Positions 22,285 to 34,675 of a stretch of 64,000 nucleotides of DNA are shown here, one piece after another. Source of the stretch: Trochalopteron elliotii (lineage: Eukaryota > Chordata > Aves > Passeriformes > Leiothrichidae); the NCBI GenBank assembly GCA_024734555.1, contig JANPWX010000073.1, positions 786,600 to 850,599 of the forward strand, given 5' to 3'. A model generated the notes under the pieces. That model saw only the letters and a list, made by a program, of their open reading frames with translations. It did not search any database and was not told the DNA's origin. Both the position numbers and the translations under genes were made by a program. Each line of letters opens with the position of its first letter. Within the stretch, counting starts at the first letter, position 1.

Positions 22285-25200
22285 GTGCCCATCACATGAG
22301 GAAAACTTTTTTTTCTAGCCAAACCTGTTCCCCAGTCAGTCCTCCTGGGACCAGAGGGTGTCTCTGTGATTCTTAGATCATATCGGAATGTAGTTGTGCT
22401 GAAAACACAAAGCTTTAAAGAATTTCTATTATTATACTCTCAAAAGGGTGGATGAGTGAGTCACTCGTAGACGTACTTGAACTTTAAAGAGGATGGGCAA
22501 GTTGGAAGGACGTAAATACACAAGGATTGCTGGATCACTGCTTGAACGTAAGTATAAGAAGAATGTAGAAGAATAGAAAAAGAAAGTAAATTAATTTTAA
22601 TGTTTTCATTTAATTATGTAGCATGGGAAAAATCCAGTGGTTTGGGTTGGATACATTTTTGTTTTATTCAGCTTGGGATTATTTTTGGAAACAGAAGTGT
22701 AAGTGTTGGCTACTCTGCAAGACACTGTGGATGACATGAAAAGTGAGGAGAATATTTCATTTCCTTGGGCACTCTGGATTTTTCACACAGTCAGTCCTAT
22801 TAAGATGGAGAAAAGTCAAGCACAGCTATATATATATATTAATTGGCCTGTGATGAACTGAGAGCAGCTAAGGCTGAGGAACACAACAGAAAAGGAATGT
22901 CTCTCACCTTCCCCTCCCTCCCTCATTACAGCACAAGTTTGCCAAAAGTCATGATTCCCATTACTGCTGCCTTGAACATGTCTCTGGCAAAAGCACAGGT
23001 GGTTGCTCTTGCTGTTCTTCATCTGCTGGTGCAAAAACCAGCCACATAAATATCGAGCTTGGGAAGGGTAATGGGAATTCCATGATGTTAGAGCCCTTCA
23101 CAAGTGAAAAAAAAATCAAACCAAAAATAACATGCATATGTCCTATTGGTGGCCATCCTGGTAAATATTTTGTATGAAATTAGTGAGCAATAGCTCTAAA
23201 GTCTTAGGGATCTCTTGGTACTTGTAGACAACTGAAGAGAGCTCCCACTCTCCCAAGAGATCTGTGTGAGATTTAACCCTGGAGAAAAGACAGTACTTTC
23301 AGCATTTCCAGTTCCAAGAGGTATCACAGCCATAAGCAAAAGGAGACCCAGCCATTGTAGCCAGCCTGATCTAGTAGAAAGGGACAAGAAAATTGTCCCT
23401 TGGGTCCTCAAGAATACAGATGCAGAGTTGTCTAGACTTAAATGTCTCAGACCTCCTTGCCCACTAATTTTGCTCCCTACAACCCATGCAGTCTATTTTG
23501 GTGCAGTTGCCACCCCATATTTCAGCAATGGTGGTGGGACTAGGTGTTTCACACCAGCTGGTGTCCTGGGCTCTAGGATGGTAGGCGTCCATCATCGTTG
23601 TTGGACACTGAGAGCAGCTGGCAGGGGAAAAAGGAGTGCATCCTTCTCACAGCTGGGCTGATCTTGGGGCAATGATTAGACAAAAGGCTGCAGTGGTAAA
23701 ACACCCCATCACATCTCAGCTGGGAGGAGAAAAGAGGCTGCAACTGTGGAAATACTGTTTTGGGAAAACAAGATGAGGAAAGAGAGGAGAGGGAAGTGGA
23801 AGATGGCAGTGAAGTTCATAGTCTTGCCAATCACCAGCACTGAGAGTGGCTACTGGGAGAGAACCCTGGTAAAGCTGAGCTCTTGCAGCTCTGTAGCCCT
23901 GTCCAGGACACTGCAAAAAGCTGTTACAGTGAATCCTTGTTTGGGCTGGAAGAGTGGGTTGTGCTGGACTGGGTGGTGGTCACCCTTCAGCTGCCATCAC
24001 CATTTGGCTCTCATAGTTTGTTAATCTGGTTTAGAATCTGGGTAAGTATACTTTTAATGGTACCTGGAGAGAAATTTGATATAGGAAAGGAGAGGCTTGG
24101 GATGGGGGTTTTGTTTGTTTCTTTGCACTTCTTTTGATGTGTGCCAACAAGGTCAGACTATGAGGTTACATGAATGCCTGTGCAGAGCAGAGGGTCAGAC
24201 AAAGACCTTGTCTGGGGAGGGACCACAGTGGGGCTAACAAGCCAGTGCTGGGAAGCCCCAGTTCCCAAAGGGGTACCTCCAGTGGGGTGCCTGTAGCTGT
24301 TTTAGCCTCCCCTGTAGGACTCTGTCTGTGCTGGCCTTCTTCAGATGGACCAGCACTTCTATACAACCAGACCCATACATTTGTGCAAATTCTTGAACAT
24401 GTGAAAACTCCAGACTCCTCAGTATGCACACCCCACACAGAACCATACATGTGTACATGCAGAAGTACAAACCCCTACATGTGTGTGCTTTGTGTATCCA
24501 GCCACAGGTCCACATACGTGCACACCTCTCCTGTGAATAAGTTAAAGGCAAAGTGGGACTTGGCAGTGAAGACCTGCTGCCATTTGGGGTTTCATCTGCA
24601 GGGACAGTCAGATGCTGAGGCTACAGCCTGGCTTGTTTTCAGATGGAGGTGGAAAATGAAATTTCCCAGGAGATCTATCACTTGGCTATTGCAACGTGCT
24701 CAGTGGGTGACAGGGCAAAGTTAGAACATGTCTGTCACAAAGTATGCTGTGTTTATTCAAAATTGGCATGGAAGGCATGCTGGAGAATGCCCAAATTTGC
24801 TGAAAAGGGCTGATTAGATATTTGGTTAGTTCCAGTGTGTTGGTTCCACTCTTCACCCCTAAGAATACTTTCCCGCCTTCCTGAATCCTTTGAATTTCTT
24901 CTCTTTTCATAGCATGGAAATAATGATTTAAGGCTGAGATAATATGAGAGGGAGGAATTAGGGAGGGAGCAAGCATGCAGAAAGGAAAAGGAGCTTGTGG
25001 TCAAAGTAGCAGACTCCCAGGAGTTATCTCTGTGACCCTCTCCCATCAGAGCCATCCATGAGCAGGAGGCTCCTGTCTGCATTTGCGGTGTTGCACGGTA
25101 AGATCAAAGCTCACAGTTGAGGGACTGGGCTTAGGAAATCCCTTGTCCCTACCAGTGTGGCTTCAGTGTTGGCCAAGTCTGTGCTCCTGTGCACAGGTTC

Positions 25201-27252
25201 AGCTTAACACACACTGTCTGTTTGTCTCAGGGAGGAGACTTTTTTAATGATTGTCCCTCCAGTGTACAGTGGCAAGTTCACAGCACTGCTGGGAGTAAAT
25301 CCAAGCACCTGTGTTGCAGCATGCTGCAGAGGGGCTACCCATGAGTGGAGGGGCTGCCACCTTCCCTGCTAGAGTCCTGACCTCATCAGCTGGGTCAGCA
25401 ACCTCCTCCTTGAGGGCACTGCTTTCAGTGGCCCCAGCGCCAATTCCTGCCACCCAGCTTTGCTCCTGCATTCCCGGGAGGGCTGCAAACAGCTGCTTCC
25501 CAGTCCGCAGTTTGACCTTCCTTCCCTGAGCCAGATTTGGGTTTGAGGCTCGTGTCTGCCACCCAAGCCCTCCACGTGCCATGGCCAGGAGCCAGCTCCT
25601 CCCCGGAGTAGAAGGGAATTCCTAATGGCTGCCTCCTTTCCCATCTCAGTGCATCCACACAGGGGGTGAGGATGCAGGCGGTGGGGACAGATGTCCACTG
25701 TGCCTCTTGGGTTTGCAGCTGGCCTGGCCTCCTGCCAGCCTTGCCTCCCACCTCCCCAACTGAGTTGTGTCTTTTGCTACAGCTGTCTCTCCCTTTTGGC
25801 AACATTTTTGCCCTTTTTTGCCATTTCTATACCTCACAACCTCAAGAGAGAGGAATAACTGTGGGGTGCAGAAAATAAATAAGTGAACACCACCTAGTGA
25901 GATCAAGGGAGAGCAACTCTGTCGCTGAAATTGTTTACTAAACAGTGCTGAGTGTGGGGAGACAAATGGCATACCATGAACAACAACTATGGGCTAATAA
26001 TAGTGGGTTAGGATAAACCACCACGCCACTGGGCTGGCCACCCCAGCTAAACCTGCAAACATATAGGCTGAAAAGCAGAACTGTATGTACATATTTAGTA
26101 TGATGTGGAATGCAGTCAGTAACTTCCATCTGAAACCTCAGCTACCTTGGCAAAGAGTGTTACAGAGAACACAGATAGAAGCACCTTTGTGATGCTGGTA
26201 ATCCTGGGGCTTTGCATTTAGCAATGAATATGGTATTGCACTGTTCATTCCTAAGAAGAGCACTTATAGGGCACACTCTCAAGGACTGGGTTTTTTTAAT
26301 ATTTTGGGTTAGGAGAGGGATGCACCTTATCTTTCCAGTTTTGCAGGGTAGCTTTATTCATGAGCATATAACCATCTCTGTATTTTGCTGTCATTAAAAC
26401 TTGCAATTGTGGGTGGTTGTGTAAAGCCCAAGGTACTGGAATCATGAGATTGCACAAAAATCTGTACTTTCAGACTTTCAGAAGAGAATGTTTCTCCTGA
26501 CATGTGAGCAAGCAGAAAGGACAAACAAATTGGAGAAAGCTGCTCTGTCTGGTAAAGAACTGCTTCCCCAGGGAGTTTTGGGCTAATGCTCATAGTGATA
26601 TTTGCATGTGTGGGTAAAGGCAGTAACAAATTAAATCTTGGTACTCCGCTGCTAACAATTAGACCAGCTGCTTTTGCTCCCTTCCTCAGTGGTCTCAACT
26701 CCAATGCCTAGAGAAGTAGTGAATTCTTGTAAAGATTAATCTCTATTGGCTGCTACTACTGTTAATAAAGAAGACCCTCAGGGTGCCTTCTTGTACTCAC
26801 TGGGAGAGATATGGGCTCTAGGTCTGACCCTAAGGATGTCTCTTACTATGCTGACTATGAAGGAAATTTGTAGGAGAGCCTCAACAGGTGCCCAAGGCAA
26901 ATTTCTGCAAAGGAAAATCCAGACTGAAGTATCTGCCTCTTAGAGCTGCTGATCCCACCCAGGTCTTTCAGCAACCCACAGGTCACATTTTTGTACATAC
27001 AAGAACCAGAAGGTAAAATAAGCATGGAAGAGCATGGGAGAGTGCAGAGGCCAAGCTCTGCCTGACTCCCCTCCCACCAGCAGGAGTTTCTCCCAGCAGA
27101 GAAGGGGAGCCAAGCCCAAAAGTGACGCTCCACAGCCAACACCCTTGATGGCATAAAGGGGCCAGTAAATGGGACATGGTGTTCTCCCATGGTAAATGAG
27201 ACAGATGACGGCAGGCCAGCTCACTCTGAAGAGGAGCCTGGCCACAGGCAAC
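22285..27252. other. intergenic sequence upstream of UPK1B
   Basis: No exon or recognised repeat beyond a short (TA)n run at 22828-22840. Open frames of 80-180 codons, such as 24170-24724, have no family signature, poor flanking signals and overlap others in several frames. Confidence 0.6.
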
Positions 27253-27682
27253 CATAGAGTCACAGAATCACAGAATGGTTTGGGTTGGAAGGGACCTAAA
27301 AGATCACCTAGTTCTGACCCTCCTGCGCTGGGCATGGATGCCAGTTACTAGACTAAGTTGCTCAGAGCCCCATCCAGCCTGGCCTTGAACACTTCCAGAG
27401 ATGGGGCATCCACAATTTCTCTGGGCAACATGTTCCAGTCCTTCATGACCCTCTGAGTAAAGAATTTTTTCCTAACACATAATCAAAACCTGCCCTTTTT
27501 TAGTGCAAAGCTATTGCCTCTTGTCCTATCACTACCTGCTCATATAAAAAGTCCATCTCCCTCCTTTTTATAAGCCCCTTTTAGGTACTGGAAGGCTACA
27601 ATGAGCTTTCCCTAAGCCTTCTCTTCTCCAAGCTGAACAACCTCACCTCTTGCAGCCTGTCTTTCATAGGAGAGGAGCTCAT
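27253..27682 (-). mobile_element. CR1 LINE 3' fragment
   Basis: The plus strand begins with the repeated AGAATCACAGAATGG-type motif of the CR1 3' end and continues through GGTTGGAAGGGACCT, CTTCCAGAGATGGGGCATCC and CTTCTCTTCTCCAAGCTGAA, all recognisable in reverse complement. The element is therefore a 5'-truncated copy lying on the minus strand. It shows substitutions throughout and has no intact reading frame, so it is long dead. Confidence 0.92.
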
Positions 27683-30600
27683 AGGGAAGGATCACAGGAG
27701 GATAGAAATCTCATTGTGCCTTGGCAAATGATTGTCTGGGATTTGCAGAGATTTTTGGCAGGAGAAAAGACTTTTGAGAAGGCAGACAATTTCTGCTTGT
27801 GTTTTAGATAGCTTCTTTAAAAAGGCTGTCCAGGGAAGATCTGCTAGACAGTATCTCTGTATTGCTCTTGGTTATGAAACCTGGCCTCTGAAAGATCGCA
27901 TATGTCAGTGTCAATACAGCCATTAGGATGCAGTCCCAGCTCCTGAACTGCCTTGGCACCATGATGGTCCTTTACTACTGTTGGTTCAGTTGAGCTTCCC
28001 CTAACAGACTGGGAACAAGCTGTTGTGTCTGGATCTAGTGGCTACATTGTTCTTGCTACACAGCTAAAAACCTCTCCTCCAAAATCTGTTCTGTCAGTCA
28101 TAAGCCACGACGTGCTTGTTGTTTGGGAACATTTACTGCTTGTTTGCAAGGGGCCAAAGAAACTTGTTCACATTGATTCCAGCTTATTATTAAAGGGTGT
28201 TTGGGGAGTCGTCACTCCTCCCAAACCCACTGCCTGCCTCCTCTGCATTAGCTGCATCTGATGCAGGAGGCCCCAAAGGGCTGGCAGTGAAGCACTGCCA
28301 TCTACATATGGTTGCCTGTCAGTACCCAGTTTCCAACACACTTGCTGCAAGCATATGTCTCATTTATCTCAGCATTTCCACCATCCACCTTGCCAGAGGG
28401 CTGGAACACCCAGGAGAAAGAGGGAGGACAGTCAATTAAAGCTGCATCACAAGAGTTTTGGCAGCGGGAGGAATGGAGAATAGCAGAGGGGTGTTGGCTG
28501 GTGCAACACCGCAATGGAAATAAATAGCACCCGCCTCAGGCGAGTTTATAGTGCTCCCGGGGTGACAGCCTCTGCCTTGGCAAGGGTGTGGTTGATGTCT
28601 CACACCGACTCATTGCTTTAACAGAACTGTAGGCAAAATTCTTCCACTGAAACTCTTTCAAGGTTCCACTACCTAACTGGAAACTTCACTGAGAAATCCG
28701 TGAGATTCAGATCCTGCTGTGCACCTGGGGTCTGACTCAGTCAAGACTGTACCGAGCTGTACCTGGGTTTCAGTTTCAGGTGGACGACGGACAAGCTTGT
28801 GCTTTAGGCCATCTAGCCCTTCTACACAGATCTTTTCGCCTCTGCTTGTAGCTACTCCATGTCTGGATGCAAACTCATGCTTCTGAACAGCCTTTAGCAA
28901 AGGCTCAAGCCGGTCTGTGCTGCCCTCTCATGGGCACACATAGGAGAGGTTACATTTTATTCTGTTATTTTTTAGTTGAAGATGCTTTTTAACTGGCTAC
29001 TCCAATGCCGTTTTCCCACATGTGATTTCTGAAAAGGCAGGAAGGCTTAGAACAACTACTAAGAGGTCTGTGGCAGCTAACTAGGAAAAGTTATTTGATC
29101 TGTAGTTGCGCTGGAGCCTGATCAGCTTCTACTTTTCTAAAGCGTTTTGCTCTTCCTTTACAAAGATTTAAACATCCAACAGGGCAAAATGTAGGGACCT
29201 GTTGCCAAACTTCTCCCATACGTGCTCCTATCTGCCAAGGCAAACATATATTGGCATCATGGCATCACACCATGGTCAAGGAGTCTCTCAAGATAGCTCT
29301 GTTCATGCTACCAGGGATTCAGACAACAGGGCCAAAATCTGAGTTCTCCAATGGGCAGTGCTTGCTTTCAATACTGTGTGGTTTCAGCAAACTGGCAATG
29401 CTGTCCTTCACTGGATGTCCTTGCAAGGAGGCAGGATACTATGCTAGACCCAAGGGTATGCTTAAATAATAGCGAGATAGAGCTGGCATCAATCTGCTTT
29501 TCAGAGGGACTGTGGTGTTTATGATGTTTACGTAAATTTGAGTCACTGTTAAAAACCTTTGAGTCTTTCATCATTTGCCTGCATGCAATACAGCCTTCCC
29601 CCTAATGTCTACTCACCTGTCCAAATTCCAAAAGCTCCTCAAGGTGGGAACTGTTTTTCTTCAAAGGCTGGTATGACATGTTTTTTCCATTAACAAACAA
29701 CTGCAGTATTACACATGCCTTTATTCACCCGTTTCCTGTTTCATGTTAAGCTGAGGGACAGAAAGAAGGAAGGACAGAGGTCACCTCTTTTCCTTAAACA
29801 CTCCCTAACCCTAACATAGATCCTGCCTCCCAGTTAATAATTTTTAAGGTTAGAACACAAGATTCTAAATAAGGCATTTGCCTTAAAGATTGTAATTTTA
29901 TAGTGAAATTTCCAGGGCAAGTGTAAACTGAGAGTTGCACTCCCTTAGCTACAATGCTTCCCTTTTTATTTTGAGAACTGCACTAGATAGCTATGCACCT
30001 TCATAAGTCTGGCTCTGTGCAGCCCTATGTTCCTCCAACTCTCACCTCTTTAATGATAATGACAAAGATGCTCATTTTGGTCACTAAGTAACAATGTCAA
30101 AAAGAAAATGATTCCATCTCATCATTTGTTTCTTTCCTGGTATTATTTCACTGCAGTTTATGAGATGACATGAGCAGTTTCTCCTCTTTTCTGCCCTAGA
30201 AGATAGTTTGCCCCAGACTCCTGGATGAATAAGCCATGGAGACGTCCTTCCTAGTGCTTGAGTACAATAAGGGCTGTGACAAAAGAGGGTGAGCAATTCC
30301 CATCTGTGAGAGGAATTGCATGAGGAATTGAGATTATAGCCTTGAGGGGGAAGAGCCACTCCATTCATTCACACCAGGAATTTCTAAAACAGACCAACTA
30401 CTGGGGTGTCCACAGGCAGTTTCCAGGGTTGAATTATATATACAGAAATCTCTTGCATCTGCTTCGCCTAAATTCATCTGTTCTGCAATGACATCCAAGC
30501 CCACTGCCTTTCTCCAGGAGATGATGAGTGGCTGTTCATCCAATCCAAGTCTCTTCAACAACTCAAAATTCTTTTCATTATTGTACATCAAACCATGCCC

Positions 30601-33600
30601 GTGAGCTTTTGCCGATGCTGCTACATCAGTGTTGTCCATAAGGACAGTGCTCCCAAAACGAATGCAGCCATGGACAATAATGCCTGACCTTAAGGAAATG
30701 TTTCTTGGTTTTCTCCTGCATTTCATCTGGATGAAAGAATGGTCAAGAGAAGCTTTCCCTGGAATACAACCAGGAGGCATGTCAGACAGAGTTTGATCAA
30801 TTTGCCACAGTATATTATTCCCTTTCCAAGCACTTCCACACTCTCCAGTCTTCAGCTGGAACTCTCTTTAGCTAAGCTCTTTGTTGGACTTTACCCAGAG
30901 GTTATTTTCTTCCATTTCAGACATGAAAGCCGTTGCTGCTGCCTACTATGAATTCCACATGATTGTGAAACTTTGAAATCAATGGCATTTAACTAGCTTA
31001 AAGTTGGTGTTATGTAGCACTGATTCATATCCAGTGAGTCACAGTGAAATGTCTCATGCTGTAAGCAACTGCCCATTGAAGGGAGACCTTGCCTGTGCCC
31101 TCTGCCTAAGAACCAGAGCAGAGGCTGTGTAAACTTTTCTAGGGATTTTTAATCAACTGTTGCAACATTTTTTTCCCATTGGTTAGAAGCAGTACACAGG
31201 CAACTTCAGTATTGCTTGGGGTAGCTAAGTCTTTTCAAGTTCCATACAGAGTTGGCAGAAAAAGAAACTGATGTTTTGGTCCAAGCGACCTATTTTACAC
31301 TTTCCTCTTGATTGGCTCCTCTGCATCCTGCCTCCAGAGGAGGAGCACAAGGTTCACAACAGAAAGTCTGGGCACCACAAGATCATGCCATTTGACAGAA
31401 GAACTGGGTGTTGCACCTCTGTGCCTGTCCATGGATGAACAAAAAAATCTCTTACTTAAAAATAATGCATTTTCTCAGTACCCAGCTCATACTGCAGAGA
31501 ATCATCCTTGGGAACTACAAACTACCTCCAGCTTCCACACCTTCCACTTCAGGACTTATCCATTAGAAGTACACAGAAATACACAGGTGTGGTAAAAAAA
31601 ACCCAAACCACCCTTTCAAAAAGAATGCACTTCAGTGCACAGCCATTTCCCATGTGGAGAGGAGAAAGAGCAAACAACAGATGTTAGTCACGTTGCTTAG
31701 CACTCTGGAGGGCATTCAAATGTGCTGTGACTAGTGTGCTATAAGGACTTATATGGAATAGTTTCGGTTACACACGAGGAACTGCTAATTCCTTCTGAGC
31801 ACTCAAGAAGAGAAATTTAATGACAGTTTAATGTCATGTTGATAAATGTCCACTTACAAAGAAGAAATAAGGATCCAATGGCTTTAGAAAGAAATTGTGG
31901 AAAAGGGACAGTCACTCTGGAATTAAGACTACAGTAAAAGTTTCCATTTTTTAATCTAACTTTTCTTTTCTTCAGCACAGAAAAGCCTTCTTATACACAA
32001 ACAGCAGTGCCTTAATGTGAAGTAGATTTTTTGGTAGAGCTAGAGTGTATTTTTCAGAATAATTCTGAAACAGATCAAAAAAATACAGCTGTGTATTAAA
32101 CACCGTAATCTGTGAACATTCTAGAGGATGCTTTTGTGTTTTCATAAAATTAAGTTCAATCATCTGAGAGGCCTGAGGTGAAGGAAGTGACATTTCTCCT
32201 TAGCTCATGATAAGCTCCCCAAGATTTCTGGTCAAAGTCCTTGCTCAGAGATGATATACCCTTCGCTCCCCCCCAACCCCCGCCCCGAAGTCTGTGAATG
32301 CTGAAGGATTGTCCTTGGCCCACTGCCTTCCCCAGTCTCATGCCATCTACACATGCCAACTCCAGGCCCACAGAGCTTGTCCTGCGTACAGCCTCATTCA
32401 TTTCTAGAAAACTGCTCCTCAAAGGAGAAGGACCTCTCCTTAGTAGGAAGAAAAGAACAGAAAACTCTGTTTCTCTTTTCTGAGAAACAGACAAGACAGA
32501 GGATCTCTCTTACATGTACTGGGGAGGACTTCTTGCTACCACACAACAACTTTGTTAGCATGAGATGAGGTGGCCAGGCCACCAAAAGAAAATTGTGGCT
32601 CTGGGATTACTGAGGAACACTGGGTACGGCCTCTCTTGCAAAACTTCTGTCACCTGTAAGAAGGCTGCTTTCCAGCTCATTTCAACCTACCTGAGAGAGG
32701 AATTAAGGATCTTCCCTTGCACAACTCCCTTAATGCTGACATGAAGTTGAAGGCATATACTTATAGTCTGAGAACATATTACAGGTCAAAAGCTTTTCGT
32801 AAGTAAAAGAGAACAAAACGCAATACCCAAATGAGAGAGGCAGGAAATGCACAGTGAAGGCTTTACCCCAAGGCTCCCTAATCCTGTTCTACAACAAAAT
32901 TCAAAGACATGTCAGCTTCTCCAAATCCTGGGACAATGTGCTGACAAATGACCAGGGAGATGAGAAGGCTTCCAACACTATCTTCATCTTCCATACATTT
33001 CCTGTTCCCCAGAGATACATTAGGGTAGGGCACGTATACATTGTTTTTCAGCCTGATACATTTTTGGTCAAGAATTTGTAAGCATGTCAATTTCAGATTC
33101 TCAGTGTCAGATTTTTCCAGTTGCTGGAGATAAGTCAGAATTTCAAAAGCATCTCACTGCTGCAGTGGGACCTAGATGTCTAAGCCTACTTCAAAACTCT
33201 TATAGAACCAATGAAGATTTAATTTTAGGTTCACAGTAACCTTAAAAAACTCTCTGCCCTATGAATGACAGGAGTGCTTACCTTCCCTCAATCTTGAAAT
33301 ACATGAGTTAACTGATATTTTTTGAGAAACTCAGATAGAAAGGAAACTCATCTCACACATGGAATTTGTATGCCAAATACTTGCCTTGTGTTATTCCCAG
33401 ACTTTTGGCGCCCAAGCTTTGCTGTGTAGAATCACACAACCCAATTATCATACATTATTTTTTAAAAATTAGATAGATGGAAGTTTTTATGGTGCTCTCT
33501 TCATAGCCATAGAGACATTCATTTGGGAATACACCACCATTCATCAGGAAATTAGGCAAGAAAACTTGCCTACAAAAGAGAAAAGCCTGTAGTAACATAA

Positions 33601-34600
33601 AAACCCTTTCTGGCATCTACTGCACACAGACAATCTATTAAGCCAAAATAACAGTATGCTCTGTTGCACATTTTCAATAATTGTCAGGCAAGAGACAAGA
33701 AGAAGTTTTTTTTACAGGGTAGAAACAGACACTTGGATAGTATGAAAACAAGGACTGTAAGTGTTTCAAAAATCAAACAGTTCAAATGATGTGTTTGTGA
33801 AACATACCTTGACTCTTAATTCTCTGGGCTACCACTACTTGGTTTTGGTTTGTTTGGTTTTCTTCACCTCCCACATTCCTGAGTGACAATGTTTTCTCAA
33901 AGCATAAAGGGTGTGTGCAACTGTTGCTTTACTGTTCTGGTTATGCTCTGTACTTACAATGATAAGGGCAGGGCAACCCCAAAAGGCAGAGTGATCAGTG
34001 TCCAGCAGTGATGATCAAGGGTGAAAAAACTGTATCCAGTGCGTGGAAGAGGCAGAGACAGCTTCTTGCATTACAGAAGATCTGTGGGCAGTGGGAAAGC
34101 CCAGACACAAAACTCAAAGTATTAGACAGGCATTGGTGCTGCTGCATAACTGGACATGGTAAGCCACCAATGCAGCATGAAAAAAGAAGGCTGTGGGTTG
34201 TCCAGGGCTGCTTTTTAACTCTACTTGCTTTTGTCCTTGCATTGTCTGAGCTGTGAGGTTTCTCTGCACAGAAAGGCAGAGTCTGGAGTGGCCTAAATAT
34301 GGGATTTATGCATTTGCATAGAAGTTCAGCAGACCTGCCTCTTCAATATGTGCCATATGTGCATGCAGCTCCATGCACACTTAGATCTCAGTCTGTGATT
34401 CCAAACCAAAACTTGGTTGCAGGATTTAAACCCAAGGGGAAGCACAAGAACACAAAACAGAGAAACCAGGCAAGAGACAGACAAGCAGATCTTTTCCAAG
34501 TTATTGCCAATGACTATATGGTGCTGTGAAGGCATGGTGTGACAATACCACAACAGCAAGGTCAATGGGGGCCAAAAGGAGTGCACAGGCCTTCTTCTAG
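27683..34600. other. intergenic region between UPK1B and TEX55-like gene
   Basis: Apart from the unexplained open frame at 30334-30894 I recognise no gene, RNA gene or repeat. In human this interval also holds no protein-coding gene. Possible 3'UTR of the TEX55-like gene would occupy the right end, but no convincing poly(A) signal lies within the first few hundred bases after its stop codon. Confidence 0.55.
30334..30894 (-). CDS. unrecognised open frame of about 186 codons (status uncertain)
   Basis: The frame is open from just after a TAA near 30895 down to 30334. The first ATG is at 30780 and gives 148 residues. The composition looks protein-like: balanced, not low-complexity, with segments such as GIIVHGCIRFGSTVLM and NFELLKRLGLDEQPLIISW. 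I do not recognise any family. Possible acceptors (GTATTCCAG near 30758; TTTCATCCAG near 30730) and a weak donor near 30372 could make it an exon. It could equally be a decayed retrocopy or a chance frame, since other non-coding frames in the window reach similar lengths. Confidence 0.25.
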
Positions 34601-34606
34601 AAACAC

Positions 34607-34675
34607 CTACACATCTTTGTTCTCTTCCGATAGTCTCTCCAGTTCTGCTTCCCTGGCATCTATCAAAGACTGCAC
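34607..34675 (-). CDS. TEX55: TEX55-like last exon
   Basis: This exon has 22 codons plus TAG and encodes VQSLIDAREAELERLSEENK and two more residues, a charged helix closing the RIIa-like module. The acceptor TTTGCCCAG is preceded by a (CTTTTC)n pyrimidine tract. Its left end is set by the stop codon; untranslated sequence follows. Confidence 0.8.
   Translation of the reverse strand: MQSLIDAREAELERLSEENKDV

Noticed and set aside
24170..24724. 184-codon plus-strand open frame
   Set aside because: It is Cys/Ser/Thr-rich with no family signature, overlaps two antisense frames of similar quality and lies in unremarkable intergenic DNA.
29804..29817. Short telomere-like CCCTAACCCTAAC
   Set aside because: Only two units are present; this is too short to be an interstitial telomere array.
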